From Schistosoma mansoni (taxonomy: Eukaryota > Platyhelminthes > Trematoda > Strigeidida > Schistosomatidae): a stretch of 64,000 nt of DNA. Every line of letters starts with the position of its first letter. The stretch's first letter is position 1. The position numbers and the translations under genes are program-made. Shown here piece after piece: positions 39,367-52,500 of the stretch. The stretch spans positions 6,392,195 to 6,456,194 of the forward strand of contig NC_031499.1 in assembly GCF_000237925.1 (NCBI RefSeq), written 5' to 3'. Below the pieces are notes generated by a model. It worked only from the letters and a program-made list of their open reading frames with translations, was not told where the DNA came from and searched no databases.

Positions 39367-41030
39367 TCACTGTATTCCTTGGCTTTCAAGCTTTTTCATC
39401 TCATTTACTTTACTAGCAGATATCACTGCTGTTTCCACTGCTTTTCGGATGTCATTCCACTCTGCCTCTGGGTGGGTACAACTTATATGGCTGCCTAACT
39501 GTTTTTCTAGTTTATGCTGAATTATATTCATAGCTTGCCTATCATTAAGTAGAACCCTTAGAGACTTCCCTGCAGTGTCTTTCCTACGTCCAGTAAGACG
39601 CAGACAAATACGCATTCGCACTAGAGCATGATCTGAATCTAAGTGTGTGCTTCAGAACGAGCGATAGTCTTCTATTGAGCCTCTCCATCGGTGGCTGATA
39701 GCGATGTGATCTATTTTGTGTTCAACGCTGGGACAAATTCGGGGGGTCACCATGTCAAAAGATGTTTTTCATTGTGCTTAAAGTTAGTATTTGTTATAAA
39801 CAGGTGGTTATCTGAGCATAGCTGCAACAGACAGTCACCACTGTCTGTTCTTTGAGCCACAACATTTCAGGTGTCTTTCCTTTTCGCTTAGTTCACCTAC
39901 TTGAGCATTAAAGTCACCAGCCACTATTACTACATCAGAGCGCCTAGATTTTCGGAGAAGGTTGGAAAGCTTTATGAAAAACTCATCTTTTATATCATCT
40001 GGGCTGCAGTCAGTGGGAGAGCAGGCAGAGACGATGAAGAGGCAACGATGAGTGTCCTTATCTTTCCGAGTCCTTACTTTTCCGTTTGGTCGGACAGCGC
40101 ACAAATGACTGTCTACTGGGATCCATTTTGAGAGCCAGTTCTACCCTACGACTCAATGCTATATCTACACCGGCGAGGCCACGGGAAACAACATCCGGGC
40201 TTACAGATACATGAAGTGTGAATCGAGTTAGTTCTTTATTGTGACATGCTGAGGTCGAATGAATGACGATACTCGGATCTTGTATGCGCGTTTCGGAGAC
40301 GCAGCACACATCGATGTTGCGAGATTCTGAAGTCCTAGCTAAGGAAGCCTGTTGTCTTATTTGACACAATATTCGGACGTTAAAAGTTCCTACATATAAT
40401 TTAGAGAGTGGTTTCGGGAGACCAGGAGTAAAGTTTCACGTACTCGGACCGTTTTCTCTAGAGGTGCGAGGTGATGAAAGGACGTGAGAAGGGTTAGTCA
40501 TGGAGATAAGGGAGTTATTAGGAGTTGTAGGAAGTATTTGAAAGTGACCAACTTGGTCTCGTGTGCTGTTACGCGTATGAAGGCTGTTATCACTTCCCGA
40601 CTGCCCACATCGTGGAAGGGTATTTCTTGAGGGACCTGAAAAAAAGTTGGGTTAGTGTTGGTCTTAACAACCAAGGGAGAATCTGTTCACCGTTCCAGGG
40701 GGAGCCATCGAGAAGTGATGTTGAGTCTTACCTATTTTTCCATTTGATGTTGTGGATTTCTCCCTTACACCCTTTGTTGTTACAGCTGGAGCATTTTCTT
40801 GTGTCTGTGAGATGAATTGAAGCTCATTCATGTCACCATTAGGAGGATTGGTTTTTACTTGATTAGGTTTAGTTGACGGTGTGTGTGTATATGGTTCACA
40901 TTTAAGTACTTTAATACGTGCACAGGAAATAGAAATGTCATTATGTTCTCTGGTGTCAGTTGGAGTGCGCATCTCATCCATAGATTTCTGATCTCTATGC
41001 ACATCTAGGTTTACGGAGCGACTAGTCATT
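39367..41030 (-). mobile_element. RTE-type LINE, 5' half with endonuclease but no RT
   Basis: Minus strand, in order: an N-terminal Ser/Thr-rich region (40664-41029), the start of an APE endonuclease (NIDVCCVSETRIQ near 40310), its middle (SRGLAGVDIALS), DVVIVAGDFNAQVGE near 39900, and the linker (DRQAMNIIQHKLEKQL, 39367-39621). The RT domain that should follow is absent; the minus-strand frame ends near 39367. Several frame changes show it is dead. Retaining the 5' half and losing the 3' half is the opposite of normal LINE truncation. Confidence 0.7.
40560..40690 (-). repeat. Repeat family D fragment
   Basis: TTATCACTTCCCGACTGCCCAC and TTCTTGAGGGACCTGAAAA match 3190-3230 and 4520-4540 in reverse. 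It lies between the N-terminal and endonuclease segments of the RTE-type element, so it is either part of that LINE or inserted in it. Confidence 0.45.
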
Positions 41031-42600
41031 TATGCATCCGCATCATGCTCATGATGGATATGTTCGATGATCTTTATAGCATTAGGAGTTGTCCTTAGTT
41101 GTTTGTTTGTTGCTACTTGACCATGCGCTCCTATCGCTTATCGTCTTCCTACACGATATTCATAGGGTTGTAGGTCTGGAGTGACCTTAACGTTTTTATG
41201 TGGAATCAAGGAACCAATATTTTTGCTAGAATTATAAACACAGTACAACAACAATGACAGTATGCATATAACTCATCGAAATGACGTAAGTTATGAAAGC
41301 TTTTCATGGAGCAATATATTTGGAACCAATAACTTATTATTTTATTGTTAAAAATTTGCGAGGCCAGCTGAATAGCGATAACAAACGGTATTTGGTGAAG
41401 TGTGTACTCACCAAATGAGCAGGAAGCATTGCCATGAGTATGTCATTTTAGTTGGTTTAAAAATAAAGTCTACCTACACTCCAATTTGAATAAAAAGCTC
41501 CACTATCTATTCATCAAAGAACGAAAAGAATATCTATCCATTACTTAACAATATTCTGAGTGTTTTTACTCAACCATTCTGTCAAACATAATTTTTAGTT
41601 GATTTCTGGCTTTTTTTTCAACAAAATCACTTCCGAATTGCAGGTGTATAATAACATGTTATCGACCCTCGGCTGACAATAGTCTTCTTCCTGATAGCTA
41701 AGTAATACAACGTACTGCTCCTGAGGTTCCTGTTGGCTAACTACAAAGGTGCTCATTTACAAGCCCCAAGGTCAAGCGTGAAATTTTTTGACGGTAGGTA
41801 CCGCTCGTTCTATTGATAGGAGGAATCAGAATAATAGTAAATAGTCTTTATTTGATCTTAGAACAGGAGAGTTGGAGCGCAAGGTTATCGTTTTAAAACA
41901 CACAAATTTTCTCAACACTAGAGATAAAATAATAGGGAATATAATGCCTGTACAAAATAAAGAAATGAATGAATGCTTGAGCTATAATTTTTTGACGTCA
42001 CTAGGGTGTTTTTAGCCAACTCTTAAGCAGTCAATCTAAGCTGTTACACCTTCACCACTCTGAGGAATCGTGCACGTAGGCCTATCACACCGTACCTGTT
42101 AAAATCAGGTTCTGCTCAGCATGACCAGGTATCAATATTATCACGCCTTAACGGCTTCAGTTAGAGGATGAGGGTATAAGAGTCTTGATCGTTAATAGTT
42201 TGAGTTTCTGCTTAATCATGATGAGGGCAAAATACAAAAATGGGCGCGATAGAAAAAAATCTGAGAGTACGAAAATAGTATTACGATGTGTAAAAATAGA
42301 AGAATATATATAATATCATAACAAGGGAAAGATTCACAGTTTATGTTTGGTGTACTAGATCACGACGAGCTCATCAATAAAGAGTTTGACAACGGCTTTA
42401 TACATAACATCATTAAAATTGAAGGATGTCAATGCAGTCAAATCATAAGTCAAAAATGAAGGGGTTGGAAGATATATTTGGAAAGCTATCAACTGGTCGA
42501 GAAGCGTTTGGTTTAATCTGGCTAGCAGTTGCAAGGAATGAGTAGCACGGCATACCCACTGACCATGTAAGGCAGAATGTTGTTTCATCACTGAAAATTT
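41031..42600. other. Stretch upstream of midasin without recognised exon
   Basis: No midasin N-terminal exon could be recognised here. Part near 41050-41230 may be the 5' leader of the minus-strand LINE. Confidence 0.35.
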
Positions 42601-42689
42601 CAACGTACCTCATACCAACTGGATAGAGCTGACAGTTTCATAAGGGGGTTTCAATAGCGACCTTCTATCAACCATTATTCTGTGCACAC

Positions 42690-43485
42690 TGGTATACTGT
42701 ATCGCAAAACCAACAAATAATGACTGGGGACATGATCCGTCATTGCTTTCATTGGTCACCAACCTAAAATCTTGTAAGATACCGGACCCTGATGGGTTAC
42801 ATCCACGACTGCTGTCATCTCTTGCGGACAGTATTTCTGAACCGCTCGGGACGCTCTTTAACATGTCCCTTTCACTCACTGAACTCCCTAGAGATTGAGT
42901 AGACAATCTCATCAGTATTATATTTAAAGATGATCGGAGACAGATCGTATATAACTACCGGCCTGTCAGTCTAGCCAGCAAAGTCGCTAATTTACTTGAA
43001 AAGATAATTCGGGTTAAGTTACTAAGTCACATAGATGCGTACACTCTGTTAACTCCCGAGCAACATGGGTTTAAAAACAAACATTCACGCTTGGCTAACA
43101 TACTTATTGTGAGGGAGGATTGTACTACAGCCCTGGAGAACGGTCTGTCTGTCGATTTGATATTGATAGACTTTAGCAAAGCGTTTGACAAGGTTTCACA
43201 CTTTGGTCTTATGCAGAAGCTCTCGAACTTCGGAATAACAGGTGCTGTACAGGAATGGATAGGAAATATCTGAGGTCACAGAAAGAAGGTTCACAAACCG
43301 CGATCTAATAAACCTAAAGGGGGTTCCTGTTTTTCTCATCAAGTGATCAATGACTGGAACGCCTTAACCGAACTAGTGGTATCAGCCGCATCAGTGGGCA
43401 TTTTCAAGAAGAAGCTGAACTTTCATTGGAAGACAAACTGTCAAGATTAACACAGGTCCACTAACCTACTATCCTTATTACTGAA
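42690..43485 (+). mobile_element. CR1-like LINE reverse transcriptase fragment with internal deletion
   Basis: KIPDPDGLHPRLLSSLA, YRPVSLASKVANLLEKII, LTPEQHGFKN and LILIDFSKAFDKVSH are RT fingers and palm motif A. After QEWIGNI it jumps to the C-terminal tail (VINDWNALTELVVSAASVGIFKKKL). The FADD catalytic block is missing, so an internal deletion removed it. It ends about 70 bp upstream of the proposed midasin start codon. Confidence 0.8.
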
Positions 43486-43552
43486 GACTGAAGACCAAGA
43501 ATCAACCAATGCGAATCCAGTGACCTCGCGCAAATTTTAACTGATAATAAGC

Positions 43553-43563
43553 ATGGTTAAGAG
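43553..43563 (+). CDS. MDN1: Midasin exon 1 (proposed start)
   Basis: ATG GTT AAG AG, then donor GTTTGT. An in-frame TAA lies 12 nt upstream. Its phase fits exon 2 exactly. The start is inferred; an unseen upstream exon spliced elsewhere remains possible. Confidence 0.5.
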
Positions 43564-46500
43564 GTTTGTTATTCTTGTTGATTTGCAACATTGCTGGTAG
43601 GAATAAACGTAAATCAAAGGTACTTGGGCCGTGTGCAGAAGAACCTACAGTTAAAAGCCCCGAAGATATCTGTATTACAACTCATGAATGGTAATTAATG
43701 AATTTTATGATATATTCTGAGGACCAACAGCAAGAAAAATCCACTTGTACTTTTTTCGCGTCTTATTGAGGTTGAAGCTGCTGCCAAGCAGTCTCTAGAG
43801 AGATATGAACCTATCCTTATTGCAGGTCCTGTTGGCTGTGGGAAATCATCACTTGCAAATAAGCTTGCTAAAGAATATTGCAATGTAATTCGTACTATTC
43901 AAATTAGTGAGCATACAGATGCAAAGGTAAGTGAAGTTTTCTTAATTAGTTTTCGAGGTAGTTTTCAACTTATTGGTCGCAGTAGTTTGAAGGATGATCA
44001 GTATTTTTTGTTCTTATCGTCCACTGTGTATGTAAACTTCTAGATGTGATTTCATTTATTCAAACTGCAATTACAAAGTAGTTCACTTTTATGAAAGGAG
44101 TGCGATCACTTTTGTTTTTCAGTCAACACCATGTAAAGAGTGAACTTTAATCAAGATACGTACTGGTGTTTCGTTTAAAATATTCATTGAGATACCCGAA
44201 TTTGGGCTTTGAGATCCTTTAAATTAAGAGACAACTAAAGGTTTCGTGTTAGTTTCCCGTAGGTAGATTTCAGAGTCAAGTCCAACAAAGTAGTTAGTTG
44301 ACTTTCAAACCAACTGGCCCCCAGTGATTTCCTTATAAGTAAGGTCATGAATGTTTTAATCAGTCTCACCAAATAACTACTGGACAAAGATATTGGGTTC
44401 CAAAGTCTTTAATGAAAGTTGTCTTATCATTAAAGGAAATCCATCCTGTATTTCTAAACGTAACATCGCTTTTGAACTAATCGATTACGGTCACTTATAA
44501 ATGTTAGATCTAATATTAAAATATACTTCCCAAAATAATTATTTTCGGGTTAAAGTAGCTCACTTTCTTTAGTCCTGTTGTAATAAGTTGGATGTGGGAA
44601 GACATTTTGTTATTTGGCTGTTGAAAAGTCTTCAACAGGATGTTGTTAAACAGAATGAAGGACTCCGTAGACACTTAACTTAGACACCAACAGTCTGGAT
44701 TCCGTATGGATGGATCGTGTGCAGACCAAATCGCAACTCTACAGATCATTGTGGAACAATCAGTTAAATTAAATTCATCACTTTACATCAACTTCATTGT
44801 CTACGAGAAGGCATTTGATAGCGTGGACAGGACAACACTATGGGGGCTTCTTCGACACTACGGCGTGCCTGAGAAGATAGTCAATATCATACGGAATTCC
44901 TATGATGGATTAAACTGCCAAATCGTTCATGGAGGACAACTCACTGGCTCGTTTGAGGTAAAGACCGGTGTTAGGCAAGGTTGCTTACTCTCACCCTTTC
45001 TCTTTCTCCTGGTGATCGACAGGATTATGAAGACATCAACATCTGGAGGGAAGCATGGTGTACAGTGGACAGCTAGGATGCAGCTGGAAGATTTAGACTT
45101 CGCAGATGATCTGACTCTTCTATCACACACGCAACAACAAATGAGGGAGACGACGACCAGTGTAGCAGCAGCCTCAGCAGCAGTAGGTCTCAATATAAAC
45201 AAAGGGAAAAGCAAGACTCTCCGATACAATACAGCATGCACCAATCGAATCACACTCGATGGAGCTTTGGAGGATGTGCAAACCTTTACATATCTGGGCA
45301 GCATCATTGATGAACACGGTGGATCTGATGCAGATGTGAGGACGCGGGTCGGCAAAGCAAGAGCAGCATATTTACAATTTAAGAACATCTGGAACTCAAC
45401 AAAATTGTCAACCAACACCAGGATCAGAATTTTCAATACAGATGTCAATACATTTCTACTGTATAGAGTGGAAACTTGGAGGACTACGAAAGCCATCATC
45501 CAGAAGATACAAATGTTAATTAACAGCTGTCTACACAAAATACTTCGGATCCGTTGGTCACATACTATCGGCAACATTCTACTGTGGGAGAGAACAAACC
45601 AGATTTCAGTGGAGGAAGAAATGGCAACTCGAACTGATGTACGTACGTACGTACGAAGTTCTACGTTGTGACTGACTGACTGGAGGAAAAAATCAGGATC
45701 AAGCGCTGGAAGTGGATATGACGCACCTTATGGAAAGAACGCAACTGCGTAACAAGGCAGGCCATCACATGGGATCCTAAAGGCCAAAGGAAAGGAGGAA
45801 AATCACAGAACACATTACTTCGAGAAATGGAGACAAGCATGAGAAGAATGAACAAAAATGGGATAGAGCTAGAAAGGAAGGCCTAGGACAGAGTGGGTTG
45901 GAGAATGCTGGTCGGCGGCCTATGCTCCATCGGGTGTAACTGGCGTAAGTAAGTAAGTACTGTTGTCAAGCCCAGAGTATAACTGTCTCAATAGCCTAAC
46001 GTTTTGTTTTATTATGATCCAAAAGTGATTGTTAAGTCACCTGTAAACAAATCATTTTCGTTCCCTTTGTGACACCTGAAACTTACAACTCATCCTTTCA
46101 AGTCTTCATAGATTCCCTCATGGTGACTATATTTTATCGAGGCTTATTTCTGCAATATTGCAGAAATATTTTAAGCGTAGTCTAACATAACCATTTTTCA
46201 AGAAAGTATCATTGAGTGTTTATATATTGTTAATGCATACATTATTGTCATTTCTTCGACTCAATAATTTTAGTAAAAAAACGCATTCGTATGTATAATG
46301 AGTTCAACCAACCTAAGTAAAATCACATGTCAAAAGTTCCAATAACTTTACTCTAGATATCAAATGTTTATTTTATCAGACTCTTCTAGGAGCTTACTGT
46401 TGTACTGAAATACCTGGACAGTTTACATGGCGTCCAGGTCCTTTGATTTCATCAATAGAACAAGGTCATGGATTAGTCCTGGAAGATATTGATCGTGGTT

Positions 46501-49500
46501 CTTCTGAATTGCAGCTATTAATCACTTCTGTGTTGAGAAAGCTAAGAAGTTATTCAGTCAATTCAAAAAACATACTATTAGATCCTGTTTCTGGTAATCC
46601 AATCACTCATCATCCCAATTTTCGCTTGTTAATGACGAGACGTTTTATTTCATGTCATGGTGAAGATTTTCGCCAAGAATCTGGAAACATATTGGTTGAG
46701 TTTTTGGACCGTTACTGTTTTGTGATCACGCTGCCAAATTTTTCGAAAGATGAAACAAACCTAGTAAGTTGAGTTATTTATTTTTGTAAGTAAGCGTTTG
46801 TTCTTCATTGATAAGTTGAAAGATTTTGCAAATGAAATACTATTTAGTATATATTTGTATTCTTTTAATGGGAACGCACGAGTTATCATGATTATAAAGT
46901 TTCAGATGGACTCAAATTCATTTTAATCATTAGGGAAATAAAGTGACTTGTAATTGTAAAGTATCCGTAGTTTTTCTAAATATGTTCCCACCTTCTAAAT
47001 TTTAAATCTTTCACTGATTTACCATTATTTGTTTAATCTCTAGCTTATTAGTCATCAGTATCCAACACTTGTTCCTTTCATTGATCGCATAATGAATATT
47101 TATACATTTGTCGTCGACTCTTTCCGAAATGCTAATATTGTTATACAAAGTACTATGAATTCTTCTAGACTACGAGGAATATCAGTTAGAGACTTATTAA
47201 AATTTTGTTCACGTATATCAACGTTAACTGAAAAGGAGAATTTTTCCGAATTGTTGCTACTAAATGCTGTCGATTGTTTCCTATCCTCAATGTGCAATTC
47301 TATAAAACAACTTGAGATAGCTTGCCGACTAGCTGGTGAATTGAATTTATCAGTTGAAAATGTAGGTTGGATCTTTTTGAAATTTGATTATCATTATTAT
47401 TATTTTTTTGTAACATGTTCACGTTATTAGGGCATAAATTACACCTACTGTTTTCATTTTAAACTGTTGTGTAGATAAGTATAGCTCTATGTACTCGACG
47501 ATAAGTCTCATATTTTCGTTAGAGTTAGTGATAGGTGACCTAGTACTTATATAAATCAGTTCAACTTGTCACACAATATGGGTACTGATATAAAATCGTC
47601 AGAACAGATCTGAGAGTAATACAAAATAGCAACAGTATTGTCAGTCGTAGTAGGAAGCTTTATACATGTATAATATATTCGAGAAGGGAAAACGAAACAG
47701 TGAAGTAAAGAGTACACAATAACTTTGAAAGGGAGGACAAGGAGTGAATACATATGGGTCATTGTGACGTATTCTGAGACACACCACTCAAATTCTCTAA
47801 CCATTGATCAGGATGATCACCAGTAGGGTCAACTAAACGAATACATGGCATCTGTTTATAAAGTCAGTAATTGCTGGTCTGAGTTATATTGGTAGATGCA
47901 GACTACCCGGTTGAGGTTCACGTGATAACCGAGATGAGTTTTTGAAAACTTTGAGTGGTATGAGTCGAAATCGTTCACAGTGACACCGACGTTTTCACTT
48001 TTTATCTTCATCTCGATTTTGAATTGCATTATTTGTTCACACATATCTTTTCATTCTGCCTTTTTGAACCATATTCTTAATTCTTAGTCTCTTTTCTTCA
48101 TTATAATTGTTACTTGTTCATTTTATTTAAGTGGAGGACGTACTCTCCGCACCCTCGATCGCACCAGAGCATTCGGAAGCGTAATTGCTACCACATTATT
48201 CCAATCTCTTTTGGTAATCTCATATCGTACACTAATCAAGTATGACAACTTGAGGCAATGCACATCTATGGTAGGCTCTAAGTCGATGATGGCTGGTGAC
48301 TGACCGACAGTTGACTGGACTGCAACTTGGTAGTCTGCATTTGTCCACATGGTTTAGTCCATCAGTCAATAGTTCCAAGGATTAATACCTTTTTTGTTTA
48401 ACTGGCCCTAGTTTTCTTCCAACCTATTCCTACACTCACCAACGCCACATGTCGAGGTAGCCGGTGGTTGGACGTATTTATTACACGCTCCCACCAGCTC
48501 AGCCGAGAATTTACCATATCATCAACGATTTCCTATCTTTACTGAATAGTTTGTGCTTAACTTCGGCATTGCTCGCTCGTTTGTCTTAACTTACGCGAGC
48601 ATTTTGATCAAATATTAGCAACCAACGAGTATCTATTATTGATTGTTATGTTTCATAGCTATAAATTAGAAGGAAACAATCTACTGAGCAACACACTCAT
48701 ATCTTATTCGGGAGATGAACATCTTACCTACTTTACAAGTGACAAAACTTGGCAAAAATCAGGCGAGCTTAGTGACTCCATGAGCTTATGATATGACCCG
48801 TAAGCAAACCCTTCTGTCAAAAAGTTGAATGCTTTAATCCTTAAGCCGTTGCTTTACGCCCATTGTGTAAAAACCAATAACAATCCCTGAATTTTGCAAC
48901 TCCGGTTGCTTTTATAGCAAAATAAGTGAGATCTAAACAGTTCATTAATCAACTCAAGGTTTATTCAGTTGGTCAGTTAGTCATCAATGTAGACTTATTC
49001 ACTAGGTTGGAAAACGTATCTCTTGTATTAAAAGTTTAACGATGCTAATTGACCTTCCAAATATTGCTAACAAAAATAGGTTTCTAATTCCACCTCCTTC
49101 ATATTGTTGAAATACGAGTGTGTAAACTAATGAACCACAGTACTTGTTGTTAACTCACTCGTGACTTCAGTCTAGTGGTATCACAGTTCCTCACATTACA
49201 TGCGTTTCTCATAGCTTAGTTAATGGAAGTATTCCTACTTGTATTATTTGTTATCGTTTATCGGGATTTTAACATTTATTATTATTTCCAGGCAAGAAAT
49301 ATTTTGTGCTGTCGATCAGTTGAAATCAGCTTACAGCCTCAAAATAGTGTTTTAAAGGTTGGTCGCACCATTCTTCCATGTCGGAGAACACCTGAATGGG
49401 AAATCAAAGTGTCTGGGTAGGGTTGTTTTTTTAAGATCACTAACATTGTTTGTATGATGTACAGTGACAGACTGAATTCTCCACTTTTTGGTTTGTTTGT

Positions 49501-52500
49501 TCTTGTACTTGGTGTTATAGATTAAGTTTATACAGAGACTTAGGCCGAAAGTCAAGGGAAGTATGTTTGTGGATAATTTCTATCTAGTATTGATGCCACT
49601 TAGAAAATCCTTTAAATTCCAATAAGGTATAGTAATTGAATAATATCGTATCCACCGCGAAAAATTGTGGTTATGGATACCAGTCCTCTGTAAGATCTTC
49701 GGTACATATTATTGACGCATCTCAAATTTAGATGAAAACAACTCTATAAGATTAGACTTCGTTAATCGCTTTTTCGCACTAGAACTTTTATGAATCCCTC
49801 TACAAGCCATTCACTAAGGAGCACGTAAATTTTATAAGGTTAATTCCCATTATTTATTTGTTTACTTTCTCTCGACAAAATTTTTGATATCATATATCAT
49901 GGAAAGGGTGCTCCATATAAAAAAAGGGTTAAAAAGGAGAAAGGGTTATGTAATGAGCAAAATTAGTTCTCTTTAAAATATGGCCCCTCTAAAAACGCAA
50001 CCACAATAAGTCTTTATCCGTTAAAGAGTCTACCTCACTTAAGACTGTGTTCGAATAATATAAGAACACTGTCATAGGCATCTCTCCTGAGTCATGACTG
50101 ATAACATCGCAAGCCATTTAGTGTTGCATGATTATTGGAATTCCAATTAGAGAATCATGGTAGGGGAACAGATCCCAATCTTATACAACTGTATTTCACT
50201 CCACAGGATCATATCCTAAATTGACTACCATCCCAGCGTTAAGAAGTACTATGCAATATGGAAAGCATTCGGAAGCCTTTTGTAAAACGTGTTCTTCTAT
50301 GGTGTAGGCAGCTGGGAGGTGACAACCACCCTCAGACCTATAACAGCACACGACATCGCCTCGTCCATAATCAAACCCCATATTTATCACAAAATATTAA
50401 TTTTACTTCTACTATCGATCTCCGCCTGCCTTCGAATTTTTGCACATGTGCCACAAATGCTGACTAGTAAACTTCATAAAGTACTCTCTCAGGTCTTTTG
50501 AAAATGCGCTTCAAACTGCGTGTTGTTAGGGTTTTAATTTCTGAACCTTATATCTTCCGAGTCATTGAAGCCGATATTTTATGATAACAATATCAACTAA
50601 GTTATTATTATTACATCTAGGCATTCGTTATCGGACGCCGTTAATATTTTAATAGAGTTTCCACTGGATATGAGCCGTACATTCTAAGTTAACTAACTTG
50701 ATATTAGCTGCAAAATTATTGATTATGTTTATCTCTATTTATCCGTTGGTTATCTTTTTATATGTATAGTGGAAATTCTATACTTCAAAGCTCCAACGAT
50801 ATCATTTGGCCATTTGCTTCTACTCGTTTATCATCTTCCTTATTGGAACGATTAGCTGTTGCTGTACAGCATAAAGAACCTGTCCTACTTGTCGGTGAAA
50901 CAGGAACTGGTAAAACATCTACGGTCCAACGACTTGCCTATCTCACAGGCCATCGTTTAAGAGTAATCAATTTAAATCAACAATCAGATAGTGTTGATCT
51001 AATGGGAGGGTAGGTACCTTTTTTTCACTCTCACTCTCTCTCTGTCTATACAATAAAATGTATTCAGTTTTCGACTTTATTTTATTTATTTATTTAAACA
51101 CATAGATATTGGTACAAAGGGGCACCAGATATATATGCGCCGCACAAATCTCTTGATTTGCGTGAGGGCTAGCATACTACCCAGGTGCCCGAACTGAAGC
51201 AGGTGGTTTTCTTAGGGGGCCACACCTGGGGCCTTTGACCTAAATGTCTTGATCCACAAGGCAGTGGAGCATCGTGAGGAGATGCAGTCCCATGGTAGCC
51301 GGTGACTAAAGATTGATTCATACACCATTTGTTCCCTCAGGATACTGGAGCTCATGTGCACCATTGGTTTGGAATCAGGGTTTTTCAACTCCTCTGGATG
51401 GACTTTCCGTGTCCACTAGCCTGGTTAAAGCGCTGGACATTCGCATTTCGTCCTCGGAAATTCCGTAAACAACACCGGTGCCACGAGAAGGTAGTGAGTA
51501 GGACTTCCTTGGCAGAGGCTTTCTTAATATTATTGAACATTACATTTTACATTCCCATATTACATTGTCATGTTATTTCTTTCTTGTGTATACTTTTTCT
51601 TTTTTCGTTTTTTTTTAAATTTTAGATTTAAACCTGTAGACTTTCAAGTTTTTGTACGACCATTACGGGAAAAATTCGAATCACTTTTCACGTGTACATT
51701 TAAATTAGATAATAATCTAGTTTTTCTTGGTCATATAAATGTAAGTTTATTATGAAAATTACATAATCTATTTAGTTTAATTCATATAAGAACTTTTGTT
51801 TAAATTAGAACGAATAGTTCCACAGTATTTGGACGCCTAGTTGATGTAAGACGACATTAAATAGGAAGAATATGTAGTTGTAAAATCTCAGCGAAGTGAA
51901 TTTGAAGTAAATCCAACGTTTCACCTAGCAATCTTGTTCAAGCTTTTTCAAGGAAATATAATCAAACATCAAAATGATCGAATATAAATAGGTAGTACAT
52001 GGTTCTTCGGTTCATTGTACACTGAATAGGTCATTCAATCACCACTTACGTATATATACAATATGTAATCTTAACACGTATCATTTCCCATCACAGATCT
52101 CTTACATACTAATACATATACCTAGTTTAGACATTTTCAACGCTGATTGGACACGAGTGTACATTTTTGTTCAGGTTGACACATTTCACGTTATCACGAG
52201 AGGAAACCAACAGAACGAAATAATATTGAAATAGATGAAAATGTAAATATGAGCGATACAGCGCAAAAGGAATAAATACAATCAAAGAGTAGAATGCTAG
52301 AATTATTCTTAACTTGAGTTTTGGGAAAATAGAGAATTGTTGCATCTGTGTCACTGTGACTGATTTTATGTCATACCATCCAAATAAACAAAATAAAAAT
52401 CTATAGAAGGGAAAGTACACAGGACGTTAGTTTTATGAGGAGTAGTAGTTGACACTTACCGGTTCTCTAAACTATGGAAGGTTATTTCCTCTTGCAAAGC

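Larger units (their letters stand above)
43927..46379 (+). other. Midasin intron 3
   Basis: 2.45 kb, over half of it the RTE-like LINE at 44640-45955. Confidence 0.75.
47362..49291 (+). other. Midasin intron 5
   Basis: Contains old LINE fragments in both orientations (47735-48000 and 48200-48710). Otherwise unrecognised. Confidence 0.6.

Noticed and set aside
42610-42912. 100-codon minus-strand frame
   Set aside because: Antisense to the CR1-like RT fragment on the + strand.
44927-45577. 216-codon minus-strand reading frame
   Set aside because: Shadow of the RTE reverse transcriptase on the + strand, which has all the RT motifs.
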